DNA of 10,540 bases from contig JAILRX010000237.1 of assembly GCA_024697985.1 (NCBI GenBank), positions 1 to 10,540 on the forward strand, in the 5' to 3' direction. Each line of letters begins with the position of its first letter. The stretch's first letter is position 1. Below the pieces are notes generated by a model that was not told where the DNA came from, made no database searches, and saw only the letters and a list, made by a program, of their open reading frames with translations. Both the position numbers and the translations under genes were made by a program. Source of the stretch: Treponemataceae bacterium. Its GTDB lineage: Bacteria; Spirochaetota; Spirochaetia; Treponematales; Treponemataceae. Of this stretch, positions 1-6,452 are shown in pieces.

Positions 1-147
1 CTTTTTTGCAGGTTTAGGCGCGCGTTTTTTATATCGTACAATGAAAATCATAAAGGCAAGGTATAAAACCACTCCTATCGTGCAGCCAATCACGGCAGGA
101 TCTGATATTACTCCAAGGGCGATTTTCATGATTAATTTAAAGTTCAT
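1..147 (-). CDS. Partial small membrane protein (N-terminal 49 residues), unknown function
   Basis: I do not recognise this gene. Reading the minus strand from ATG at 147 gives 49 uninterrupted codons to the left edge, starting MNFKLIMKIALGVISDP. Residues about 18-37 form one hydrophobic stretch (AVIGCTIGVVLYLAFMIFIV), followed at once by a basic, proline-containing tail (RYKKRAPKPAKK). That is the look of a membrane helix with a positively charged cytoplasmic flank. The 3' end lies outside the window, so total length and any further domain are unknown. No clear Shine-Dalgarno sequence precedes ATG 147; the next in-frame Met is residue 7 (ATG at 129) and has none either. The gene is divergent from hisH, with 86 bp between the start codons. 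A weak GATAAA -10-like box (153-158, minus) sits five bases before the ATG. Coding status rests on the open frame and protein-like composition only. Confidence 0.6.
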   Translation of the reverse strand, partial: MNFKLIMKIALGVISDPAVIGCTIGVVLYLAFMIFIVRYKKRAPKPAKK

Positions 148-198
148 ATTTTTTTATCGGCTGAAAAACAATAAAAATTCATAAAATTATTCAAATCA

Positions 199-227
199 TT
201 GATAAATGTACCATCATTCTGTAAAAT
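199..227 (+). promoter_or_regulatory. hisH promoter placing transcription start at the ATG (leaderless)
   Basis: TTGATA at 199-204 (5 of 6 to TTGACA) and TAAAAT at 222-227 (5 of 6 to TATAAT) are separated by exactly 17 bp. Six bases (228-233) then lead to the hisH ATG at 234, so the expected start of transcription, about seven bases after the -10 box, is the A of the ATG. There is no Shine-Dalgarno sequence before this ATG. A leaderless mRNA leaves no room for a his attenuator, T-box or other leader RNA control. The promoter is seen in the sequence; leaderless use is inference. Confidence 0.6.
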
Positions 228-233
228 AAAACC

Positions 234-890
234 ATGATAGGAATTATTGATTACAACGCCGGAAACATCAAAAGCGTTGAAAGAGCAGTTACATATCTTG
301 GAATTGATTACATCATTTCTAAAAAGCCGGAAGATCTCAAGAATTGTGAGAAGCTGATTTTCCCTGGAGTTGGTGAAGCAAAATATGCCATGGACCAGCT
401 TAGGAAAAGCGGATTCGACAGTTTTCTGAAAGATTCCGCTCAATCGAACAAATCAATTCTTGGAATTTGTCTTGGATCACAGATTATCTTTGAGTACTCA
501 GAAGAAGGCGACACAGAATGCTTAGGACTTCTTAAAGGAAAAATCCAGCACTTTTCTACCCTTTTCGATAAGGAAGGAATTGATAAAAGCAAGTTCAAGG
601 TTCCGCAGATCGGATTCAACGACATCAGTTTTAACAGCTTGAACAATGCAAAAGCAGAACCGATTTTTGCAGGAATCAAGGAGTTTTCAAGTTTTTATTT
701 CGTCCACTCCTATGTAATTCAGGCTGAAAATCCTGGCGACATAATTGCAAGCTGCGACTACGGAATCAAAGTTCCATCAGCAATTCATCACGAAAACATC
801 TATGCTTTCCAGTTTCATCCTGAAAAATCCGGTGAAGTCGGATTAAATCTTCTTAAAAACTTCTGCACTCTTGGAGGTTCATCATGCTGA
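234..890 (+). CDS. hisH: Imidazole glycerol phosphate synthase, glutaminase subunit HisH
   Basis: HisH hydrolyses glutamine and channels ammonia to HisF in the fifth step of histidine synthesis, in the cytoplasm. The 218-residue protein is a class I glutamine amidotransferase: N-terminal IGIIDYNAGN, oxyanion strand PGVG at 44-47, nucleophile elbow GICLGSQ with Cys79, the HisH-typical KVPQIGFN at 122-129 and YFVHSY at 155-160, and FQFHPEKSG with His195 and Glu197 completing the triad. It is slightly longer than the usual 195-210 residues, with a few extra residues before KVPQ. The start at 234 is fixed by the conserved N-terminus and by a promoter ending six bases upstream. The stop overlaps the start of hisF by 7 bp, typical of translational coupling between two subunits made in equal amounts. 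No other his gene lies in the window, so the remaining pathway genes must be elsewhere. Function is confident. Confidence 0.95.
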   Translation: MIGIIDYNAGNIKSVERAVTYLGIDYIISKKPEDLKNCEKLIFPGVGEAKYAMDQLRKSGFDSFLKDSAQSNKSILGICLGSQIIFEYSEEGDTECLGLLKGKIQHFSTLFDKEGIDKSKFKVPQIGFNDISFNSLNNAKAEPIFAGIKEFSSFYFVHSYVIQAENPGDIIASCDYGIKVPSAIHHENIYAFQFHPEKSGEVGLNLLKNFCTLGGSSC

Positions 891-1648
891 AAAAGCGAAT
901 CATCGTATGTCTTGATGTAAAAGACGGCAGAACGACAAAGGGCGTAAAATTTTTGAACAACATTGATATCGGGGACCCGGTTGAAATGGCAGAAGAATAT
1001 TACCGACAAGGCGTAGACGAACTTGTTTTTTACGACATCATGGCGTCGGCCAGAGGAAGAGGTCCTATTCTGGATTTGATTTCCAGGGTTGCAAGCAAGG
1101 TTTTCATTCCATTCTGCGTTGGAGGCGGAATCGGAACAATCGAAGACATCAGATCGACAATTCTTGCCGGTGCTGAAAAAATCAGCTTGAACAGTCAGGC
1201 CGTAAAAAATCCGGAGCTCATTAAGGAAGGAGCCCGAATTTTCGGCAATCAGTGCATTGTGCTTGGAATGGATGCTGCAAGGGATGAAAAAATGCCGAGC
1301 GGTTACCGTGTTTTCATAAACGGGGGCCGAGTTTCAACAGAACTTGATGCCCTTGCATGGGCTCAAAAAGCCGTAGAACTTGGAGCCGGCGAAATCGTGC
1401 TTAACTCAATTGATGCGGACGGCACGAAAGCGGGCTACGAAATTCCTTTGACCCGGCTTATCGCCGACAACGTTTCGGTACCTGTAATTGCCTCAGGAGG
1501 TGCAGGAACGAACCAGCACATCATCGACGTGCTTAAGGACGGACACGCAGATGCCGCATTGATTGCCAGCATGGTTCACAGCGGAGAATACACAGTAGAA
1601 AGCATAAAAAAAGAGCTTGATGCCAACAACATCCCCGTCCGCTTGTAA
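884..1648 (+). CDS. hisF: Imidazole glycerol phosphate synthase, cyclase subunit HisF
   Basis: HisF is the (beta/alpha)8-barrel subunit that uses ammonia from HisH to convert PRFAR into imidazole glycerol phosphate and AICAR, linking histidine to purine synthesis. The 254-residue length is normal. The catalytic aspartates are visible: Asp11 in RIIVCLDVKDGRTTKG and Asp130 in CIVLGMDA. Phosphate-binding loops VGGGI (79-83) and ASGGAG near residues 203-208 are intact, as is LNSIDADGTKAGYE. The DIMASARGRGPILD segment (51-64), where many HisF proteins read DITAS..KR, recalls from memory the GRG-type HisF of deltaproteobacteria such as Geobacter; a phylogeny would be needed to show this. The start at 884 has a strong Shine-Dalgarno GGAGG (873-877) six bases upstream, inside the end of hisH. 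It is the middle gene of a three-gene operon. Confidence 0.96.
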   Translation: MLKKRIIVCLDVKDGRTTKGVKFLNNIDIGDPVEMAEEYYRQGVDELVFYDIMASARGRGPILDLISRVASKVFIPFCVGGGIGTIEDIRSTILAGAEKISLNSQAVKNPELIKEGARIFGNQCIVLGMDAARDEKMPSGYRVFINGGRVSTELDALAWAQKAVELGAGEIVLNSIDADGTKAGYEIPLTRLIADNVSVPVIASGGAGTNQHIIDVLKDGHADAALIASMVHSGEYTVESIKKELDANNIPVRL

Positions 1649-1658
1649 GGAATAATGT

Positions 1659-2054
1659 ATGTTTGAAGTTAGAGTTGAAGCTGATTTTGCCGCCGCACAT
1701 TTTTTGCAGGACTACAATGGAAAATGCGAAAACCTGCACGGCCATAACTACAAAGTTTACGCTTATGCAAAAGGAAATGAACTTGACGAAGGCGGCATGC
1801 TTTTGGACTTTGGAAAACTCAAGGGCGGATTGAGGGAGGTCTGTAAAAAACTTGACCACACAAACCTGAACGACCTTTGCGAAAACGGAATTTCTGTTTT
1901 CAAACAAAATCCGAGTGCCGAGCGAATTTCAAAATATATTTTTGATAAGTTATCTGCTGAACTTGAAAATGCTGGTGACAAAAAAAGTGATGCCCAGCTT
2001 TATCGCGTTGACGTGTTTGAAACGCCAACAAGCCGGGCAACTTACAGGGTTTAG
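1659..2054 (+). CDS. queD: 6-carboxy-5,6,7,8-tetrahydropterin synthase QueD (PTPS family)
   Basis: QueD converts 7,8-dihydroneopterin triphosphate to 6-carboxytetrahydropterin, the second step toward preQ0/queuosine, a modified base of tRNA. The 131-residue protein has the family's zinc ligands His14 (AAAHFL), His27 and His29 (LHGHNY). The catalytic Cys23 stands four residues before the first His of HGH, the C-x3-HGH pattern of QueD. The Asp66-His67 pair (KKLDHTNLND), PSAERI (85-90) and the C-terminal Glu121 (VFETP) are also present. AAGGA (647-651 of the second kilobase, 1647-1651) overlaps the hisF stop and lies seven bases before the ATG, so queD is read as the third gene of the hisHF operon. 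An out-of-frame ATG at 1655 can be ignored. Its stop overlaps that of the convergent protease gene. No queC, queE or folE homologue is in the window. A pterin synthase role outside queuosine is possible but less likely given Cys23. Confidence 0.9.
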   Translation: MFEVRVEADFAAAHFLQDYNGKCENLHGHNYKVYAYAKGNELDEGGMLLDFGKLKGGLREVCKKLDHTNLNDLCENGISVFKQNPSAERISKYIFDKLSAELENAGDKKSDAQLYRVDVFETPTSRATYRV

Positions 2055-3565
2055 ATACCGGAAGTACTTCCACCGTAAATATACTGAATGAATTCTCGCC
2101 AGGTATCAGTTCTTCCAGAAACGGTACCATAATTAGCCGCATCAATTCCGCCGTAACCCAAAACTCCTGCTTCAGTGTAGGCTGAATCCGTATAGAACCC
2201 ATAGTTGCTGTCATAACTATATTTTTCGCTGGCACAGAAAATTCCAACACCGTATGCCAAATTTTCAGCATACTTGCTTCCATAATTTTCTGAAAGCCAG
2301 GCTTTCAGAACAACGTTTTGAAGGACGCTTTTTACGGCCGAAACCTGAGTCTGTACAGTAGTACCAAAATCTTGTGCAGAAGAAGTTGAACCTGCAAAAT
2401 AATCTAGCATGGAACCAAGTTCATAATAAGGATAGTACTTATATATGCTTGTGGCTGTAACGCTGGCTGTCATAAAGACTGCATCTGATTTAATTCCATC
2501 ACGAATTGTATTGGCCCTGTCATTAACGTTTCCTTCTACAATCCAAGTATAAAGAGTATCAGCAAGCTCATCAATTTCAGTCTTGAGTGTTGAAATATAA
2601 GACAGGTCAAAGGCCGTCATGTTGTCTGCGTAGGCCGTGTAAGTATGATATTTTTGATAATAGCCGTCGACAACATTTACTGCAAAATTCTTTCCTGAAG
2701 AACAGGTGTCCGACTGAGCAAAAATGTAGTCATAAGCCCATCCGCCAGTCTCTGAGGCAGGAGATGCGGCCATATATTTTGCAACGTTCCTGAACTCATA
2801 GGCAACTTCGTAAAGACCCATGTAGCAGGCATCAAAACCAATCATTTCAAGCTTGTCATCTTCTGAATAGATGGTTTCAAGCAACTGCTGGATTTCATCA
2901 ATGTAAAGAGTCGTTTCAAAACTGTCGGTTTCTCCTGCAGTTTCATCATCAACACAGACATTTCGCACTGAAGAACTGTTTGAGTCTGTATAGGAATAGG
3001 TACTTGAAATTCCAGCACCATGATCCCAGAGAATCAAAACCTGTTTTGAACAATATGGATAGGCTTCACGTGCCCAATAGATGAATTTTTTGAGGGTTTC
3101 GATATTTCCCATGTCTTCTTCCTGTTCGCTGGAAGTTCTCCATGTACCAAGAGAAGAAGAAGCACTTTTTATCAAAGTAGATCCGAGATTTGCGCTGACA
3201 GTTGTTTCAGAAAAAGGATCAGGCTGAATTTCGTAAAGCCGTGTTCCAGACCAGGTGGATTCTTGTCCATAATAGTCATCAACATCAGGATCGAGCTGGT
3301 CGCAAAGAGCTACCACGTGCAGGTTCAATTTTGTGGCATTGTCAGCATTATAAAGACCATATTCCATGTCGTTGAGGTTCCAGACGATTTCCTGAGTAAG
3401 GTTGTTTGCACCGGCCATGTAGACCATGACTAAAGTTCCGTCCTGCAGGGCGTCATCAGTTACGCGGGCAAATGTTCCGACTTCCATATCGCAGGAAACA
3501 CAAAATAAAAGCGAAATAGCTGTTAAGACACTGATAAAGCAGAACCGTTTTGTATTTCCAACCAT
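2051..3565 (-). CDS. Clostripain-family (peptidase C11) cysteine protease, predicted lipoprotein
   Basis: This 504-residue protein is a probable secreted cysteine peptidase of the clostripain (C11, clan CD) family, whose known members cleave after Arg or Lys. Residues 1-25 form a signal sequence ending FCVSC; Cys25 is the likely lipidated residue, although Cys at the -3 position is unusual even for relaxed spirochaetal lipoboxes. The catalytic domain starts with GTLVMVYMAGANNL (43-56). It has the His motif LILWDHGAG with His182, a VCVDDETAG loop, the YIDEIQQLL segment that often follows in this family, and the Cys motif MIGFDACYMG with Cys247. The C-terminal 200 residues are family-like but without further motifs I can name. 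The start is set by AGGAG five bases upstream. The gene starts only 11 bp after the fhs stop, so it is probably co-transcribed. Substrate is unknown; digestion of host or dietary protein at the cell surface is inference. Confidence 0.88.
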   Translation of the reverse strand: MVGNTKRFCFISVLTAISLLFCVSCDMEVGTFARVTDDALQDGTLVMVYMAGANNLTQEIVWNLNDMEYGLYNADNATKLNLHVVALCDQLDPDVDDYYGQESTWSGTRLYEIQPDPFSETTVSANLGSTLIKSASSSLGTWRTSSEQEEDMGNIETLKKFIYWAREAYPYCSKQVLILWDHGAGISSTYSYTDSNSSSVRNVCVDDETAGETDSFETTLYIDEIQQLLETIYSEDDKLEMIGFDACYMGLYEVAYEFRNVAKYMAASPASETGGWAYDYIFAQSDTCSSGKNFAVNVVDGYYQKYHTYTAYADNMTAFDLSYISTLKTEIDELADTLYTWIVEGNVNDRANTIRDGIKSDAVFMTASVTATSIYKYYPYYELGSMLDYFAGSTSSAQDFGTTVQTQVSAVKSVLQNVVLKAWLSENYGSKYAENLAYGVGIFCASEKYSYDSNYGFYTDSAYTEAGVLGYGGIDAANYGTVSGRTDTWREFIQYIYGGSTSGI

Positions 3566-3576
3566 ATATGCTCCTT

Positions 3577-5247
3577 TTAAAAAAGACCTGAAATTACGCC
3601 ATTATCATCGACATCGATGCTGAGTGCAGCCGGTGCCTTTGGCAATCCAGGCATGGTCATTATATCACCACTGAGGGCAACAATGAAGCCTGCACCTGCA
3701 TAAAGCTGAACATCTCGGACAGGGAACGCATAGCCGCTTGGAGCGCCAATCAAAGTTTTGTCGTGAGAAATTGAATTTTGAGTTTTAGCCATACATACAG
3801 GCAGATTTCCATATCCGCATTCAGTAAATGATTTTAATTTTCTTAGAGCCTCGCTCGAAAACTCGACGTGGCTGGCCCGATAAATCTTAGTTGCAATAGT
3901 TTCGATTTTTTCTTTGAGTCCCATTTCAAGCGGATAAAGAAATTTGAAATCGGCTTTTTCGTCGCTGCAGATTCTTACGACTTCTTTTGCAAGGTCTTCT
4001 GCACCTTCGCCGCCTTTGCCCCAACCTTCCGTAATCTTTACGTTGACGCCCAGCTTTGCAACTTCGTCCACGAGGGTCTTAACTTCTTTTTCTGTATCGG
4101 TGATGAACTTGTTTACAGCAACAACTACTGGAAGCCCAAAATTCTGCATGTTCTGTATATGAACCTTGAGGTTTTCGATTCCTTTGATGAGGGCTTCTAC
4201 ATTTTCTGATGAAAGTTCGTTTTTAGGAACTCCGCCGTGCATTTTAAGTGCACGGATTGTAGCTACGATAACGACGCAGCTTGGTTCAATTCCGGCAAGC
4301 CGGCATTTTATGTCCAAAAACTTTTCGGCACCAAGATCTGCGGCAAAACCAGCTTCCGTTACGACGTAGTCGCCAAGCGTCCGGGCGCAGTTGGTTGCAT
4401 TTATGGAATTGCAACCGTGCGCGATGTTCGCGAACGGGCCGCCGTGCACGAATGCAGGATTCTTTTCGAGGGTCTGTACAAGATTCGGCCGGATTGCGTC
4501 TTTGAGCAAGGCGGCAACTGCGCCCGTGCATTTCAATTCGGCAAATTTTACCATGCGCTTGTCGTAGGTATAGCCGATGACGATCTGGTCGATGCGCTTT
4601 TTGAGTTCAGAAATTGTCTGTGAAAGACACACGATTGCCATGATTTCAGAAGCAACCGCAATTGAAAACTGCTGCTCTCGAGGAACACCTTCCGTTCGGC
4701 CGCCAAGTCCTACGATTGTGTTTCTCAAGGCCCGGTCGTTCAAATCTACGCAGCGTTTCCAGCTGATGGTTCTAGGGTCTATGTTAAGAGGATTTCCCTG
4801 ATGAATTGAATTATCAATCAAGCTTGCAATCAGGTTTGTTGCAATTGAAATCGCATGGATATCACCAGTAAAGTGAAGGTTGATGTCTTCCATCGGAACG
4901 ATCTGAGCATATCCGCCTCCGCAGGCACCGCCTTTTACGCCAAAGCAAGGGCCAAGGCTTGGTTCACGAAGTGCAAGAACGGCTTTTTTTCCGATTCGGT
5001 TCAGGCCGTCAGCAAGTCCGATTGAAACGGTAGATTTTCCTTCTCCGGCTGGCGTTGGTGTAATGGCCGTAACCAGAACAACCTTTCCGTTTTTTGGCAA
5101 AGATTGAAGTTCCTTTAGTTTTTCAAAAGTCAATTTTGCCTTGTACTGTCCGTACAAATCCAAATCATCTTCTTTAAGATTCAGTTTTGAGGCAACATCA
5201 ACTATTTTTTCCATTTTATTTTTCTGTGCAATTTCAATATCTGTCAT
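3577..5247 (-). CDS. fhs: Formate--tetrahydrofolate ligase
   Basis: Fhs joins formate to tetrahydrofolate using ATP, giving 10-formyl-THF for purine and initiator-tRNA formylation, or, in acetogens, the methyl branch of the Wood-Ljungdahl pathway. The 556-residue length is typical. The P-loop TPAGEGKST spans 65-73. REPSLGPCFG (94-103) runs into the first family signature GVKGGACGGGY (103-113), which has Cys where Ala or Thr is common. HGGPFANIAHGCNS lies near residue 270 and the second signature VATIRALKMHGG at 328-339. No residue is obviously missing. The start is supported by AAGGGA about six bases upstream. It lies 42 bp after the TPR lipoprotein gene; a weak promoter (TTGCAC, 17 bp, TAAAAT at 5279-5284) could serve it separately. 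No folD, metF or acs gene is adjacent, so the sequence does not show acetogenesis. Confidence 0.97.
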   Translation of the reverse strand: MTDIEIAQKNKMEKIVDVASKLNLKEDDLDLYGQYKAKLTFEKLKELQSLPKNGKVVLVTAITPTPAGEGKSTVSIGLADGLNRIGKKAVLALREPSLGPCFGVKGGACGGGYAQIVPMEDINLHFTGDIHAISIATNLIASLIDNSIHQGNPLNIDPRTISWKRCVDLNDRALRNTIVGLGGRTEGVPREQQFSIAVASEIMAIVCLSQTISELKKRIDQIVIGYTYDKRMVKFAELKCTGAVAALLKDAIRPNLVQTLEKNPAFVHGGPFANIAHGCNSINATNCARTLGDYVVTEAGFAADLGAEKFLDIKCRLAGIEPSCVVIVATIRALKMHGGVPKNELSSENVEALIKGIENLKVHIQNMQNFGLPVVVAVNKFITDTEKEVKTLVDEVAKLGVNVKITEGWGKGGEGAEDLAKEVVRICSDEKADFKFLYPLEMGLKEKIETIATKIYRASHVEFSSEALRKLKSFTECGYGNLPVCMAKTQNSISHDKTLIGAPSGYAFPVRDVQLYAGAGFIVALSGDIMTMPGLPKAPAALSIDVDDNGVISGLF

Positions 5248-5289
5248 TCTTATTCCCTTCGAACTTTTATAGACTTCTATTTTAAGCGA

Positions 5290-6417
5290 CTAACGGCGCA
5301 GGTGCAACAAAAAATCAACAAATTCCGGTTCTGTCACAACCTTGTCCGGATAGAAATTTCTTCCGTCGCTCAAGTTGATTATCTCTTTTTCGACACATCC
5401 CATTATAGCATCAAAATCAGGATTTGAACTTTCGACATCAGCAATCGGGCTTTTCAATTTTGGATTTGCTGCAAAAACTGATGAATACTTAGTTTTTGAA
5501 GACTGTTTCTGGCTGTTCTGGACATAAAGATTCCACAAAAATCTTGCAGAAAGTCGTCTGTCCAGTGACTGCGCTTTGACAAATTCCTGCGAAGTTTTAT
5601 TCTCGTTATCCGGGTCGGTAGCGGCAGAAAAATATCCGCCTTTTTCCAGAGCCTTCATCAATTCAGCAGTTCTGATTTTCTTTCCGCCCGTAAAAAACGT
5701 AAGGATGTCTGAATTTGATTGTGTCAATTCGATTATTCTGGCAGGAGTTAGGTTTTGATTTTTTACCTGAGCGTATCCGTTTCTCTGAGAATCATTCCAG
5801 ATGGCATTTTTAAGAAGCGTATACTGCTCGACATAATAGTCCTTACCCTTTGCCTTCAGAATAATCAGGGCCTTATCGATTGAAGCTACAGCCTGATCAA
5901 ATTCTTTCTGTTCATAATAGATTTTAGCTTTTTCAAGTTCAGCAAGCGGATGCTTTTCATCACGCTGAAGAATTGCGTCAAGTTTTTCCAGCTGTTCTTC
6001 GGCATTTCGTCCAAGCTTTGCATTGAGAACCTGAACGTACGGATCTGAACTTTGAAGATTTTTTGCCAGTTTGAAAAGTTCTGCTGCATTGGATTTTTTT
6101 CCAGTCAGACAAAGAAGATTTCCTTCAAGCGCACAGATTCTGGCCCTTACTGCAGGCTCGAGATAAGCAGAATTTCTTTCCCTATCAAGTATTTCCAAAA
6201 GCATAGAAATCTGAGCAGGAGAAACTTCGTTTCCAAGGTTCAGATCAACATCAATTTTTACGTATTGATTTTCATATTCACTGACCGAAAGATTCGTGAA
6301 ATCACTTTCAATCGTTGAATAATAAATGTCTTCCTGCAGTGTCGTGCAGGAAAACAGACAGAGTGCAAAAATTGAAATAAAAAATAAACTATAATTTACC
6401 TTCGCAATTCTTTTCAT
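5290..6417 (-). CDS. TPR lipoprotein with C-terminal SLH-like module
   Basis: I do not recognise a named gene. Starting at the second of two adjacent ATGs gives 375 residues. An N-terminal signal sequence ends LFSC, so Cys24 is a good lipidation site and the protein should be anchored to a membrane outside the cytoplasm. Residues about 70-195 are helical, with one clear TPR (HPLAELEKAKIYYEQKEFDQ onward) and weaker helical pairs before it. Residues about 320-375 resemble a surface-layer homology (SLH) module: SPIADV, then DAIMGCVEKEIINLSDG, FYPDKVVTEPEFVDFLLHL, matching the order of the SLH pattern (F.DV, GI..G.DG, F.Pd..vTR.Ef), although the usual TRAE reads TEPE. A perfect TATAAT stands six bases before the chosen ATG (6417) and there is no Shine-Dalgarno sequence. 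If the ATG at 6420 is used, one Met is added. Neighbours suggest an envelope role; function unknown. Confidence 0.8.
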   Translation of the reverse strand: MKRIAKVNYSLFFISIFALCLFSCTTLQEDIYYSTIESDFTNLSVSEYENQYVKIDVDLNLGNEVSPAQISMLLEILDRERNSAYLEPAVRARICALEGNLLCLTGKKSNAAELFKLAKNLQSSDPYVQVLNAKLGRNAEEQLEKLDAILQRDEKHPLAELEKAKIYYEQKEFDQAVASIDKALIILKAKGKDYYVEQYTLLKNAIWNDSQRNGYAQVKNQNLTPARIIELTQSNSDILTFFTGGKKIRTAELMKALEKGGYFSAATDPDNENKTSQEFVKAQSLDRRLSARFLWNLYVQNSQKQSSKTKYSSVFAANPKLKSPIADVESSNPDFDAIMGCVEKEIINLSDGRNFYPDKVVTEPEFVDFLLHLRR

Positions 6418-6423
6418 CATACA

Positions 6424-6429
6424 ATTATA
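6424..6429 (-). promoter_or_regulatory. Perfect -10 box (TATAAT) before the TPR lipoprotein gene
   Basis: TATAAT on the minus strand ends six bases before the second ATG (6417) of the lipoprotein gene, the same spacing as at hisH. No acceptable -35 box is found 16-19 bp upstream (best candidate TTTACA at 6443-6448 leaves only 13 bp), and the 32-bp gap from the preceding gene leaves read-through as an alternative. There is no Shine-Dalgarno sequence. It is a candidate internal, leaderless promoter. Confidence 0.4.
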
Positions 6430-6452
6430 ATAGTATCTTTTTTGTAAAATTA

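Noticed and set aside
234..1648. HisH/HisF as ammonia-supplying paralogues for surface sugar synthesis
   Set aside because: Both show the normal histidine-pathway motifs, including both catalytic aspartates of HisF, and no sugar amidotransferase or glycosyltransferase genes are nearby.
2056..2077. Palindrome at the convergent junction as a bidirectional intrinsic terminator
   Set aside because: A hairpin there has only four core pairs around a four-base loop and no U-run on either side; kept only as an observation.
1533..2283. Minus-strand open frames opposite hisF, queD and the protease 3' end
   Set aside because: They overlap recognised genes on the other strand or in another frame; their translations show no recognisable domain.
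3868..4623. Several open frames on the plus strand opposite fhs (e.g. 3868-4209 and 4237-4623)
   Set aside because: They are antisense to a fully conserved fhs gene, lack ribosome binding sites and protein-family features, and follow from its codon bias.
6421..6452. Dyad TAGTA...TACTA after the stop of the 904-residue gene as a terminator
   Set aside because: The stem is five A/T-rich pairs with a long loop and no trailing U-run, too weak for an intrinsic terminator.
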